Positions 10,901 to 19,342 of a stretch of DNA of 64,000 bases are shown one piece after another (position 1 is the first letter of the stretch; each line of letters begins with the position of its first letter). The notes below the pieces were generated by a model. The model was given only the letters and a program-made list of their open reading frames with translations, did not search any database and had not been told where the DNA came from. A program made the translations under genes and the position numbers. This DNA is from Bacteroidia bacterium (lineage in GTDB: Bacteria; Bacteroidota; Bacteroidia; Chitinophagales; JAUHXS01). The stretch covers positions 248,001-312,000 of the forward strand of contig JAUHXS010000004.1 of assembly GCA_030426955.1 (NCBI GenBank), in the 5' to 3' direction.

Positions 10901-11875
10901 AATGGGAACCACTTAAACAACTTCAATGGTATTATTTATCCTACTATTTATGATAAAGCAAAGGAAGTTTCGACACTTGCAAATGACCCCTCTAGTAATG
11001 TGAAGAATTTCAAGCTTCAAAACAGTATCATTTATAAAGGGAAGGCAAGTGTCAAAGATGGAAAGTATCGCTTTACATTTATCACGCCAAAAGATATTGC
11101 ACAAAATTATGACTATGGGAAAATCAGCCTATATGCTGATAATGGAACGGAAGATGCTGGTGGAAACTTCGATAGTGTAATCGTTGGGGGGACCTCTTCT
11201 GATTTTGAAGCAGATAACGTTGGACCTGAAGTAAAAGTTTTTTTAAATGATGAAAAGTTCGTCTCTGGTGGAATTACAGACGAGAGTCCTGTATTAATAA
11301 TAAAACTATCTGACCTTAATGGGATCAATACTGTAGGTGCAGGCATTGGCCATGACATCACAGCAGTTTTAGATGGCAATACCCAAAACACCATTATTCT
11401 AAATGAGTTTTATGAGGCAGAGCTAGACAATTATCAAGCTGGAGAAGTTAGGTATCAGCTATTCGATATTGAAGAGGGAACTCATACTTTAAAAGTAAAA
11501 GCTTGGGATGTCTATAACAATTCTTCTGATGCCACACTAGACTTTATTGTTGCATCTTCTGAAGAATTTGCCATTAATCATGTATTGAATTACCCTAACC
11601 CTTTTACTAGCAATACAGACTTTCACTTTGAACATAACCGTCCTGGTGATTTAATAGATATTGATATTAAAATATATACTGTTTCTGGCAAGCTTGTTAA
11701 AACGATTCAAACAAGTCGACTAACAACTGGATATCGTATTGACGATATCAATTGGGATGGGCTAGATCAATTTGGGGATAAAATTGGACGAGGAGTTTAT
11801 ATTTACAAAGTAAAAGCGAAAGCCTCTAATGACCAGACAGCAGAGGAGTTGGAAAAATTGGTCATATTAAGATAA
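7979..11875 (+). CDS. porU: type IX secretion system sortase PorU (gingipain-type C25 peptidase)
   Basis: PorU is the cell-surface sortase that removes the C-terminal signal of type IX cargo and links the cargo to anionic LPS or releases it. The protein has 1298 residues with a hydrophobic N-terminal signal (about residues 27-46). The peptidase C25 domain carries the catalytic His809 in NYTGHGGEAG and Cys843 in ITATCSFSKYD. A C-terminal region contains NYPNPF and a FlgD-like DGLDQFGDKIGRGVYIYKV segment ending in VILR, which is the usual PorU end. It is divergent from gldJ, with 140 bases between the start codons, and is followed by porV 68 bases downstream, probably in one transcript. The ATG used places about 25 residues before the hydrophobic core, rather long; a TTG near 8057 is an alternative. 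Confidence 0.93.
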   Translation: MITPILYILQYLQELIVTYYVNQLKPLRLFLSIFLLIFLNTALVFAKIDQKIYLDETISWNIDQVSDGVVIVNNEYFNLNKTQPVFYKKIDIPSSEIIGYNISSIEFSPINANWIKDDSKISKDIALDLAIAYEKKQAYLILQLNPLIKDAVNQTYKYVTRINLEVELEYRPAESLKSNKTHFASNSVLNSGNWYKIRLQQDGIYRLNYAFLKNLGLDVDNINPKNIRIYGNGGGMLPESNAVVRHDDLEENAILVAGEADNQFNANDYVLFYGKGPHTWNYNITDKRFHHAKHLYDNYAYYFITVDKGTGKRITNQASSTLPPNSFSLSFDDFYFYEEDYENLIESGRNWYGDKYDFTTNYSYNSKVFSNLIPNDSIYLRTSLAARAIPSTSSSNFDIKANGISIVNHSINGVGEDYTDIYANTSTKSTTFFSSANQFVFNIKYNKANSSNVGWLDYFELNVRRTLNMSGDMMLFRDSRVVSNGNITQYTLGNVTSSINVWDVTNVVDVKKQALSITGNEATFTLPSDSLKTFLAFTDNSFLTPEIVGGQPNQNLHGIGQIDMLIVTNNVLTTQANQLASFHETNDGIDVAVVTTDKIYNEFSSGAQDVTAIRDFVKMFYDRAGADSSLLPKYLLIFGDGSYDMKNRVNNNTNLVPTHQSPNSLNPLGTYSSDDFFGLLDFNEGKNIHSGNQLLDIAIGRLPVKNPQEASTVVNKIIHYATSKSTFGDWRNKICFVADDEDGNTHINQADNTLAKDVEQNHPDFNVQKIYLDAYQQISTSGASRYPGVNDAIRNQLSRGVMIMNYTGHGGEAGWAHERIFNTNDINNLENKDKLPLFITATCSFSKYDNPEKDAGGELLLLNPNGGAIALMTTVRIVTSGDNLSLNTNFLKTVLDISDQQIPTFGEVARKAKNVINTNINNRNFTLLGDPALKLPYPEYVINADSINGVSISSNVDTIKGLGKVTISGTLKDRNGNHLNNFNGIIYPTIYDKAKEVSTLANDPSSNVKNFKLQNSIIYKGKASVKDGKYRFTFITPKDIAQNYDYGKISLYADNGTEDAGGNFDSVIVGGTSSDFEADNVGPEVKVFLNDEKFVSGGITDESPVLIIKLSDLNGINTVGAGIGHDITAVLDGNTQNTIILNEFYEAELDNYQAGEVRYQLFDIEEGTHTLKVKAWDVYNNSSDATLDFIVASSEEFAINHVLNYPNPFTSNTDFHFEHNRPGDLIDIDIKIYTVSGKLVKTIQTSRLTTGYRIDDINWDGLDQFGDKIGRGVYIYKVKAKASNDQTAEELEKLVILR

Positions 11876-11943
11876 GGTTAAGCAATAAATGTTTATATTT
11901 ATACGTTTAGGTTATGTTGATTCAAGTAGATAAAGTTTAAGAA

Positions 11944-13116
11944 ATGAGAATATACGCCCTATTACTAATAATTGCAGCAACTTGTACCTCTTCCATTTTT
12001 GCACAAAATCTTCAGTTACTAGATGGTCGTGAGGTAAACACAGTCACTTCTGCAGTACCTTTGATGCGTATATCTCCGAATGCAAGATCTGGAGCTATGG
12101 GAGAAACAGGAGTTGCTACTTCTCCAGATGCAAACTCTCTGCATTGGAATGCTGCTAAGTTTGCCTTCATTGATGATGATATGGGATTATCTGTATCCTA
12201 TACACCATGGCTACGTCAGTTAGTTGACGATATTTACCTAGCTTATTTGTCTGGTTATAAAAAAATTGATGACGACCAAGCAGTAGCCCTTTCACTAAGA
12301 TATTTTTCATTAGGAAATATTCAGTTTACAGACATCAATGGGGAAAGTACTGGCGAAGGAAATCCTAATGAGTATGCCATTGATGCTGCTTACTCTAGAA
12401 AACTTACTCCTAATCTTTCTACCTCATTGGCATTTAGGTTTATCAGATCAGACTTAGCATCAGGACAGGTGGTAAACAACTCCGTGATTAGACCCGCCAG
12501 TGCAGTTGCTGCTGACTTAGGAATATACTATAAAAAAGAAACACAAATTAGTGGCTTAGATGCAGAATATGCATTGGGAGCAAATATATCAAATCTTGGG
12601 TCTAAAATCAACTATACAGAATCTATTGAAAAAGACTTTATTCCCATGAACTTAGGTCTAGGCTCATTTTTGAGTATTGACATTGATGATTACAATAGAA
12701 TTGGCTTTGCTTTAGATGTAAATAAGTTATTAGTTCCAACGCCTGATACTATTGATGCAGATGGTAATCTAATCCTTGACCACAAAGAAAAAGGAGTTCC
12801 TGAAGCGATTTTTGGCTCATTCTCAGATGCTCCAGATGGATTTGCCGAAGAAATGAGAGAGTTTACGATCTCCTCAGGAATAGAATATTGGTATGACAAC
12901 CAGTTTGCAGTTAGAGCTGGCTATTTTCATGAAAACGCAACTAAGGGAAATAGAAAATATTTCACAATGGGATTAGGTCTTAGATATAATGTATTTGGAC
13001 TAGACTTTTCTTATCTAGTTCCTGTTAACGGTCAGCAAAACCCTTTAAACAACACATTAAGATTCACACTACTGTTTAACTTAGAGGCATTTAAGAAAGA
13101 TAATGGTGATGCATAA
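11944..13116 (+). CDS. porV: type IX secretion outer-membrane protein PorV (LptO)
   Basis: PorV is an outer-membrane beta-barrel that receives cargo C-terminal signals from the SprA translocon and shuttles them to the PorU sortase. The 390-residue protein has a signal peptide ending at IFAQ. The PorV signature region follows: VPLMRISPNARSGAMGETG and PDANSLHWNAAKFAF. Alternating beta strands end with the conserved YNVFGLDFSYLVPVNGQ and NTLRFTLLF. It lies directly behind porU. Its 3' end faces that of the aldehyde dehydrogenase-like gene, only 15 bases away, with no obvious terminator between. Confidence 0.93.
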   Translation: MRIYALLLIIAATCTSSIFAQNLQLLDGREVNTVTSAVPLMRISPNARSGAMGETGVATSPDANSLHWNAAKFAFIDDDMGLSVSYTPWLRQLVDDIYLAYLSGYKKIDDDQAVALSLRYFSLGNIQFTDINGESTGEGNPNEYAIDAAYSRKLTPNLSTSLAFRFIRSDLASGQVVNNSVIRPASAVAADLGIYYKKETQISGLDAEYALGANISNLGSKINYTESIEKDFIPMNLGLGSFLSIDIDDYNRIGFALDVNKLLVPTPDTIDADGNLILDHKEKGVPEAIFGSFSDAPDGFAEEMREFTISSGIEYWYDNQFAVRAGYFHENATKGNRKYFTMGLGLRYNVFGLDFSYLVPVNGQQNPLNNTLRFTLLFNLEAFKKDNGDA

Positions 13117-13131
13117 ATGTCTTCCCAACAA

Positions 13132-14589
13132 CTAACTTTGGATGCAAACATTTTTGGTCTCAGTATATAAATTATAGCTAAAGTCTCCTCCCATTTTACC
13201 AATGCCTGATCCTACATACCCACCCTCAGGAACTCTTAGGTCATCTACCTGCCAACTGTTTATCCATATAGTACCATATTGGAGCCTTTTAGCTAACTGT
13301 TGAGCTCTTTGAACATTACTAGTCCAAACACTAGCTGCTAATTTATATTTTGAGTTATTTGCCTGCTTGACAACACTCGTAATATTCCTAAACGGAGCTA
13401 AAGTAACTACTGGGCTATGAATTGGCATATGATGGCTTTTTGAAGCTATCGGTACTTTTTCAAATACTGTAGGCTTGATAAACCAACCATTTTTGCACCT
13501 GCTTCCTGAAACTTCTGCTCTCTCTCCTCCACATAATAAAACAGCATTTTCTTCTTTCAGTAACTTTATATGTTGTATGATTTTTTCATACTGCTTAAAA
13601 GATCCTATTGCCCCTTGGCGACTTCTGACTGCTAGTGGATCTCCTACTGTTAGCTTATTAACTCGTAATACAAATTCATTTTTAAAGGTTTCATATATTT
13701 TTTCTTCAATAAATATCCTAGAACTACAAAAATAGTTTTGTCCCTGATTATAAAAGCATGAACGTAATGCCGTACGCATCATCTCTTCAAAGTCACAATC
13801 GGCAAAAACTATATTTGGATTTTTGCTTCCTGTTTCAATAAAAGTCTTCTTAAATAATGGTAGTGTTTTTTTCGCTACATACTTTGATAGCCTTGGACTT
13901 CCAGCAAATGATAGCGCCTTAACACCCTTACTTTTTGTCATCAAGCTAGTTAACTTTTTATCATATCCATTAATTACATTGATTACTCCTTTGGGCAATC
14001 CTGCATCATTGCATATTTGGGCAAATAGGTATGCACTAAAAGGTGTTATCTCGGAAGGCTTAACTATTACAGTATTTCCTGCAACCACTGCAGGTATGAT
14101 CATCTTTGTTAATGCATATAGTGGCAAGTTCCAGGGAATGATACACCCGACTACACCTATCGCTTTTTTCAAGGTGTAATTCACCACATCACCCTCTTGA
14201 TATATATTAGAAGAAGTATTATAGGCACTTAATCCTAAATATCTACAATGTTTTATTGCCATTGGTATATCTACAGACTTTGCAAGAGATAAAGGCTTCC
14301 CATTGTCGTTAGCTTCTGCTTCTGCCAGCTCATCTATATGCTGTTCCATAATGTCTGCAACACGTAAAAAAATCCTAATTCTATCTTCAACTGATAACCT
14401 ATACCAAGAATTTTGTGCATTCTCAGCAGATTTTACTGCATTATTTAAGTCAGTAGCACTGGAATCAGGCATATAAGAGTATATAGTGCCTGTTGCTGGG
14501 TTGTAATTGCCTATTTGTTTATTCGATTTAGCTGGCAAAAAGTCTCCATCAATGAAATTATAAATGTTCTTCTCCTTAGTATTTAACAT
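13132..14589 (-). CDS. aldehyde dehydrogenase family protein lacking the catalytic cysteine
   Basis: This 485-residue protein has the whole aldehyde dehydrogenase fold and is closest in length and style to the semialdehyde dehydrogenases. The cofactor-binding loop PWNLPLYALTKMI is kept, as are KPSEITP and the general base Glu252 (IETGSKNPNIVFAD). The catalytic motif reads NQGQNYFCSSR, where family members have NQGQxCxAxxR. Tyr286 sits exactly 34 residues after Glu252, the spacing between Glu268 and Cys302 in human ALDH2, so the nucleophile is replaced by Tyr. The ribose-binding EEIFGPV motif is also changed, to MPIHSPV. It is divergent from gyrB. I infer a pseudoenzyme, or an enzyme with altered chemistry; substrate and role are unknown. 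Confidence 0.85.
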   Translation of the reverse strand: MLNTKEKNIYNFIDGDFLPAKSNKQIGNYNPATGTIYSYMPDSSATDLNNAVKSAENAQNSWYRLSVEDRIRIFLRVADIMEQHIDELAEAEANDNGKPLSLAKSVDIPMAIKHCRYLGLSAYNTSSNIYQEGDVVNYTLKKAIGVVGCIIPWNLPLYALTKMIIPAVVAGNTVIVKPSEITPFSAYLFAQICNDAGLPKGVINVINGYDKKLTSLMTKSKGVKALSFAGSPRLSKYVAKKTLPLFKKTFIETGSKNPNIVFADCDFEEMMRTALRSCFYNQGQNYFCSSRIFIEEKIYETFKNEFVLRVNKLTVGDPLAVRSRQGAIGSFKQYEKIIQHIKLLKEENAVLLCGGERAEVSGSRCKNGWFIKPTVFEKVPIASKSHHMPIHSPVVTLAPFRNITSVVKQANNSKYKLAASVWTSNVQRAQQLAKRLQYGTIWINSWQVDDLRVPEGGYVGSGIGKMGGDFSYNLYTETKNVCIQS

Positions 14590-14759
14590 CCAGTTTCAAT
14601 ATACGCAAGTTTACAAATTTAGTTTCTGAAACATCTCAACAAAGTCTGAATATATTGTTAACAAAATGTTAATAAAACACCAGCTGTAGCGCACTAAATA
14701 GCTTATTTCAGGGTGTATTATTTCGTATCTTTATACTTTGTAAAAAGCATTATAAAAAC

Positions 14760-16715
14760 ATGAGTGAGGAAGCTAAAAAACAAGGGAATTATTCAGCAGA
14801 TAATATTCAGATATTAGAAGGTCTTGAAGCGGTCAGAAAACGTCCAGCGATGTATATTGGGGACGTCGGCGTTAAAGGGCTTCATCACCTTGTATATGAA
14901 GTAGTCGACAACTCTATTGATGAAGCACTCGCAGGACACTGCAAAAATATCGAAGTGATTATCAACTCAGGAAATTCCATTACTGTAAAAGATGATGGAC
15001 GAGGAATTCCAACCGAGATGCACAAGAAGGAAAACAAGTCCGCACTCGAAGTTGTAATGACTGTTTTGCATGCAGGAGGAAAATTCGACAAAGACACTTA
15101 TAAAGTTTCTGGAGGTCTGCACGGCGTGGGCGTATCTTGTGTAAATGCACTTTCCACCAATCTTAAAGCCGAAGTACATCGAAATGGGAAGGTATTTGTT
15201 CAAGAATATTCTCAAGGAAAACCACTTTATGATGTAAAAGAAACAGGCACTACTGATAGAACAGGTACTGAGGTCACCTTTCAGCCTGATACTAGTATTT
15301 TTACCGTTAGTGAATATAAATACGAAACACTTTCTGCAAGACTTAGAGAGCTTGCCTTTTTGAACAAAGGCATCAACCTAACCATTAGGGATGAGAGAGA
15401 AAAAAATGAAAATGGAGAGTTTGAAGAAGGTAATTTCTATTCAGAAGGTGGGTTAAAAGAATTTGTAACGTTTTTAGACAGTACAAGAGAAGCACTTATT
15501 CCAGAACCTATATATGTTGAAGGAAGCAAAGACAATGTTGCTGTAGAGCTGGCACTACAATACAATACTTCTTTTAGTGAAAATCTTCACTCCTATGTAA
15601 ATAACATTAACACTATTGAGGGAGGAACACATGTTGCTGGTTTTAAGAGAGCCATTACCAGGATTTTCAAAAGCTATGGTGAGAAGAATGGTATGTTTGA
15701 AAAGTTAAAATTTGACATTTCAGGAGATGACTTTAGAGAAGGGTTAACTGCCATAGTCTCTGTTAAGGTTCCGGAACCACAATTTGAAGGTCAAACAAAA
15801 ACTAAGCTGGGTAACTCTGAGGTTACTGGTATAGTTGAAACATGTGCTGGAGAGACTGTTACCAACTACCTAGAAGAGCATCCCAAAGAAGCTAAACAAA
15901 TCATCCAGAAAGTCATCTTAGCAGCAACTGCTCGACACGCTGCTAGAAAAGCAAGAGAACTAGTTCAAAGAAAGAATGTACTTTCAGGCTCTGGACTACC
16001 TGGAAAACTGTCTGACTGTTCCAGTAAAGAGGCGGACAAATGTGAGATATACCTTGTAGAGGGAGACTCAGCAGGAGGAACAGCTAAACAAGGTCGTGAT
16101 AGAGTGTTTCAGGCTATTCTTCCACTAAGAGGTAAAATCCTGAACGTAGAGAAAGCAATGGAACATAAAATCTACGAAAACGAGGAGATCAAAAATATGT
16201 TCACTGGACTAGGCGTAAAAGTAGGAACAGAAGATGATGATAAGGCATTAGATATCTCTAAACTAAGGTATCACAAAATCATTATCATGACGGATGCTGA
16301 CGTTGACGGAAGCCATATTACAACCCTAATATTGACCTTCTTCTTTAGATATATGAAAGAGTTAATTGAACGAGGTTACATTTATATTGCAACGCCACCA
16401 CTTTATTTAGTTAAAAAAGGCAAGGAGGCTGTTTATGCTTGGAATGATGAAGAGCGCGATAAAACAGTTACGGAGTTAGCAGGTGAAGGAAAAAAAGAAA
16501 ACGTACACATTCAAAGATACAAAGGTCTTGGAGAGATGAATGCTGAGCAACTTTGGGATACCACTATGAATCCAGAGACCCGAACACTACGACAGGTAAC
16601 CATCGACAGTGCAGCTGAGGCAGATCATATTTTCTCCATGCTCATGGGAGATGAAGTTCCACCAAGAAGGGAATTTATTGAGAAGAATGCTACTTACGCT
16701 AATATTGACGCATAG
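14760..16715 (+). CDS. gyrB: DNA gyrase subunit B
   Basis: GyrB is the ATPase subunit of DNA gyrase, which introduces negative supercoils. The 651-residue protein starts with the GHKL ATPase domain: RKRPAMYIGDVG, then VDNSIDEALAGHC, then KDDGRGIP, and the lid motif GGLHGVGVSCVNALS. The transducer domain follows. The TOPRIM domain has EGDSAGG and the metal-binding DADVDGSHI. The C-terminal motif QRYKGLGEMNAEQLW is also present. Length and motifs fit GyrB rather than ParE, for example the start EEAKKQGNYSADNIQILEGL. A possible Bacteroidota-type -7 element (TATCTTTA) lies about 27 bases before the ATG; this is weak. Confidence 0.96.
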   Translation: MSEEAKKQGNYSADNIQILEGLEAVRKRPAMYIGDVGVKGLHHLVYEVVDNSIDEALAGHCKNIEVIINSGNSITVKDDGRGIPTEMHKKENKSALEVVMTVLHAGGKFDKDTYKVSGGLHGVGVSCVNALSTNLKAEVHRNGKVFVQEYSQGKPLYDVKETGTTDRTGTEVTFQPDTSIFTVSEYKYETLSARLRELAFLNKGINLTIRDEREKNENGEFEEGNFYSEGGLKEFVTFLDSTREALIPEPIYVEGSKDNVAVELALQYNTSFSENLHSYVNNINTIEGGTHVAGFKRAITRIFKSYGEKNGMFEKLKFDISGDDFREGLTAIVSVKVPEPQFEGQTKTKLGNSEVTGIVETCAGETVTNYLEEHPKEAKQIIQKVILAATARHAARKARELVQRKNVLSGSGLPGKLSDCSSKEADKCEIYLVEGDSAGGTAKQGRDRVFQAILPLRGKILNVEKAMEHKIYENEEIKNMFTGLGVKVGTEDDDKALDISKLRYHKIIIMTDADVDGSHITTLILTFFFRYMKELIERGYIYIATPPLYLVKKGKEAVYAWNDEERDKTVTELAGEGKKENVHIQRYKGLGEMNAEQLWDTTMNPETRTLRQVTIDSAAEADHIFSMLMGDEVPPRREFIEKNATYANIDA

Positions 16716-17033
16716 AAGTTGGCTCTTCTTTTATAAGGCTAGAACTTTAGATTAGCTCCAGATACACAAAGTTTCGACTAGGTCATATCAACACACTAAT
16801 TGTGGAAAACTTCCCATTGTATAAAGCAACTAAAGTGGCATTGCATCCGTATAAGTCATAGATTTGCAACTCTAAAAACGTAATGGCAATTTATGACTGA
16901 TAAAAAAAATCGTAAAAAGGAGCATATAATGAGTAGTCTCGATAAATCTTCTCCGAAGGTTGTAATATCACATTATAAGAGAGAAGAGAATGCAAAAAAT
17001 TTACGAGATATTATAAGAGAGCTCAACTGCATT
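16716..17033. other. intergenic stretch between gyrB and egtD
   Basis: About 320 bases hold no conserved gene. A short hairpin just after the gyrB stop (AGAAG, six bases, CTTCT, then TTTATAA) could be a weak terminator. The right half holds the possible 48-codon reading frame listed separately. No promoter, repeat or RNA gene was recognised. Confidence 0.6.
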
Positions 17034-17039
17034 CTATAG
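16893..17039 (+). CDS. possible short ORF or gene remnant of 48 codons
   Basis: An open frame of 48 codons runs from an ATG to a TAG that overlaps the 3' end of egtD on the other strand. A second in-frame ATG 12 codons in is preceded at normal spacing by AAGGAG, an unusually good Shine-Dalgarno for this genome. The peptide is Lys/Arg-rich. The part PKVVISHYKREENAKNLRDI resembles the first beta-strand and helix of family 2 glycosyltransferases, but then it stops. It may be a truncated remnant or simply chance. I cannot assign a function. Confidence 0.25.
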   Translation: MTDKKNRKKEHIMSSLDKSSPKVVISHYKREENAKNLRDIIRELNCIL

Positions 17040-18005
17040 CTTCTGCCATATTGAGTCTATAAAAAAATGTTTACTGTCAAAAAGATTTTGACAAACCTTA
17101 AATCCTGAATTTTCAGCTAATTCACGAACTTCTCTTAGGTTGAACTTGTAGGAAAACTCGGTATGCACCGATTCATTTTCATCAAAATGGAATGTTTTTT
17201 GCAAAAAATCAATTTCCACATCTTGTTGCTCAACACTTATTAAAAAACTTTCTACTGCTCCTGTACGGGGATTATATGTGGTATAATACTCAAACTTGGA
17301 TGCATCAAAGTTTGCTCCAAGTTCCTTATTCATCCGATGGAGTAAGTTTAAATGAAACTCCTTAGTCACTCCTTTTGCATCATCATATGCATCTATAATG
17401 GTTTGAGGCTTCTTTTTAAGATCAAAACCAATCATTGCATAATCTCCTTGTTCAAGACTATCATTTAAACGAAGGAGAAAATCCTGAATGGCCGTTTTAT
17501 TAAAATTGCCAATATTGGACCCTAAGAACAACACAAAACTGGTTTTGTTCGTTTTTTTTCGAATCGACTTGAGCCCTCTAAAGTACTCTGCCTTAATTCC
17601 TTCAAACGAAACTTCAGGAAGTTCTTCTGTTAATGTTTGTGATATTTTATTTATCGCTTCCCGGGATATGTCAATTGGGAAATACTTATAGCTCAAGTGT
17701 CTTTTTGAAAGCTCTCTCAACAATAACTTTGTTTTCTCTCCATTGCCAGCCCCTAGCTCAATCAAATTAAATTCGCCGCCAGCTATCAATTCAGCAACTT
17801 CGCCTGACTGCTTTGCTAGAATTTCATATTCACAGCGAGTTGGATAGTATTCATCAAGCTGCATGATTTCCTCAAAGATTTGGCTTCCTCTATCATCATA
17901 GATAAACCTAGTAGGAAGTTCTTTATTAACTTTAGTAAGTCCTTCTTCTACGGCCTGAGCAAAGTCTGCAATTACCGGATTTGTCAGTGTTTCGATAGTT
18001 TTTAT
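17034..18005 (-). CDS. egtD: L-histidine N-alpha-methyltransferase EgtD (apparent ATA start)
   Basis: EgtD trimethylates histidine to hercynine with S-adenosylmethionine, the first step of ergothioneine synthesis. The SAM-binding motif LIELGAGNGEKTKLLL and the conserved FLGSNIGNF are present. The first ATG lies well inside the conserved N-terminus and would give only 276 residues. The frame stays open 47 codons upstream and encodes typical EgtD sequence there (TNPVIADFAQAVEEGL, FIYDDRGSQIFEEI, then YYPTR). No ATG, GTG or TTG occurs in that stretch. The codon where the start is expected is ATA, overlapping the egtB stop as ATAA. With it the protein has 323 residues, the normal length. One G-to-A change from an ATGA overlap would explain this. 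It is translationally coupled to egtB, or the start is damaged. Confidence 0.82.
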   Translation of the reverse strand: MKTIETLTNPVIADFAQAVEEGLTKVNKELPTRFIYDDRGSQIFEEIMQLDEYYPTRCEYEILAKQSGEVAELIAGGEFNLIELGAGNGEKTKLLLRELSKRHLSYKYFPIDISREAINKISQTLTEELPEVSFEGIKAEYFRGLKSIRKKTNKTSFVLFLGSNIGNFNKTAIQDFLLRLNDSLEQGDYAMIGFDLKKKPQTIIDAYDDAKGVTKEFHLNLLHRMNKELGANFDASKFEYYTTYNPRTGAVESFLISVEQQDVEIDFLQKTFHFDENESVHTEFSYKFNLREVRELAENSGFKVCQNLFDSKHFFIDSIWQKL

Positions 18006-19267
18006 TCTGTTTTAGCTAATCTTATCCCTGTAAACTGCCAACGTTTATCAGCATGGAAAAAGTTCCGATAAGTTGTTCTAATGTGATCGCGCGCAGTGGC
18101 ACATGACCCTCCTCTCAGTACCATTTGGTTAATCATAAATTTACCATTGTACTCTCCAAGTGCTCCCTCGGCTTGTTTATAACCGTGATAAGGCAAGTAA
18201 GAACTGCCAGTCCATTCCCAGGCATTCCCTAAAAAATTTGTAACGGCATCTGAATCATAATTTTCATAAATAGCTGTCTGAGGGTGATAAGTTTTAGATT
18301 CCAAAAAATTGCATTCTTCCATGTCAATGTTTAAACTATTAGCGGCAACTTCCCACTCAAATTCTGTAGGTAATCGATGGTTTTTCCAGGTGGCATAAGC
18401 TTCAGCTTCGTAGAAACTGATATGTGTTACAGGGCTAGATAGATCAAGTTTTTGATAACCATTTAAAGTCATTTCATACCAATTTGTTCCTTCTTTATGC
18501 CAATACATTGGAGCATTAATGTTATTCGCTTTTCTCCATTCCCAACCCTCCATTAACCAATGTCTAAAGTCATTATATCCTCCCGAGTCAATAAATTCAA
18601 TATATTCTTTATTAATAACCGGAGATGAAGCAATTGAAAAATCATTAACACGAACTTTATTTACAGGCTTTTCATTATCGAAGCAAAAGGCACCTCCAGT
18701 ATACCCAATATCATGTACACCTCCTTCAAAAGACAAATATCCCTTATTGGCTATTTGCCTTTCGCTTTTCAATATTTTCTGTGAGGAATAAACTGGTTTC
18801 AATGGGTTATGACATAATATATATTTAAGGTCTGTTAACAACAACTCTTGATGTTGCTGCTCGTGGTTAATACCCAGTTCAATTGTATTAATCATTTCGG
18901 TATCCTTTTCAGTATCTAAACGGCTAATTAAATCTCGCATACGCTCATCTACATATGCCCTATATTGATAAACTTCTTTAACGGTTGGCCTTGTCAAGTA
19001 ACCTCTTTCTGGTCTTTTCCATCGTTCCCCTTCATGCTCGTAATAAGAGTTGAACAAGTAAAAAAACAAATCATCATAGACCTTATATGACTTGTCTTTT
19101 TTTAAAATGAAGTTTTCAAAAAACCAGGTAGTATGAGCAAGATGCCATTTAGGAGGACTCACATCTTCAATGGGTTGAACCACGTAGTCTTCAATCTCCA
19201 AAGGTTTGCATAGCTCCTCAGTTTGAGCACGAGTGGACAGATATGATTTTGCTAACCCTTTCATCAT
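18002..19267 (-). CDS. egtB: ergothioneine biosynthesis sulfoxide synthase EgtB
   Basis: EgtB is a non-haem iron enzyme that joins hercynine to a thiol donor (cysteine or gamma-glutamylcysteine) with oxygen. The 421-residue protein has an N-terminal DinB-like part with the iron ligands in WHLAHTTWFFE and the HxxxH pair of INHEQQHQELL. A C-terminal FGE-sulfatase domain follows (THISFYEAEAYATWKNHRLP, TEFEWE, NFLGNAWEWTGSSY, VLRGGSCAT, FTGIRLA). The egtD gene follows with a 4-base overlap. No egtA, egtC or egtE is visible here, so the thiol donor and the lyase step cannot be judged. It is divergent from pyrF, with 75 bases between the starts. Confidence 0.93.
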   Translation of the reverse strand: MMKGLAKSYLSTRAQTEELCKPLEIEDYVVQPIEDVSPPKWHLAHTTWFFENFILKKDKSYKVYDDLFFYLFNSYYEHEGERWKRPERGYLTRPTVKEVYQYRAYVDERMRDLISRLDTEKDTEMINTIELGINHEQQHQELLLTDLKYILCHNPLKPVYSSQKILKSERQIANKGYLSFEGGVHDIGYTGGAFCFDNEKPVNKVRVNDFSIASSPVINKEYIEFIDSGGYNDFRHWLMEGWEWRKANNINAPMYWHKEGTNWYEMTLNGYQKLDLSSPVTHISFYEAEAYATWKNHRLPTEFEWEVAANSLNIDMEECNFLESKTYHPQTAIYENYDSDAVTNFLGNAWEWTGSSYLPYHGYKQAEGALGEYNGKFMINQMVLRGGSCATARDHIRTTYRNFFHADKRWQFTGIRLAKTE

Positions 19268-19342
19268 TATCTAACCAAACCTACGTGATTCTTTTTAGAG
19301 ATCAAAAAATTATTAGTGCTATCTTTAACCAAATTTTTCACG

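Noticed and set aside
13726-13728. Cys288 as a shifted nucleophile of the aldehyde dehydrogenase relative
   Set aside because: It lies two residues after the catalytic position, so its side chain should not point to the substrate; Tyr286 occupies the true position by spacing to Glu252.
17990-18020. egtB and egtD as a stop-codon read-through fusion
   Set aside because: After counting bases, the two genes are in different frames at the junction, so read-through of the egtB TAA would not enter egtD.
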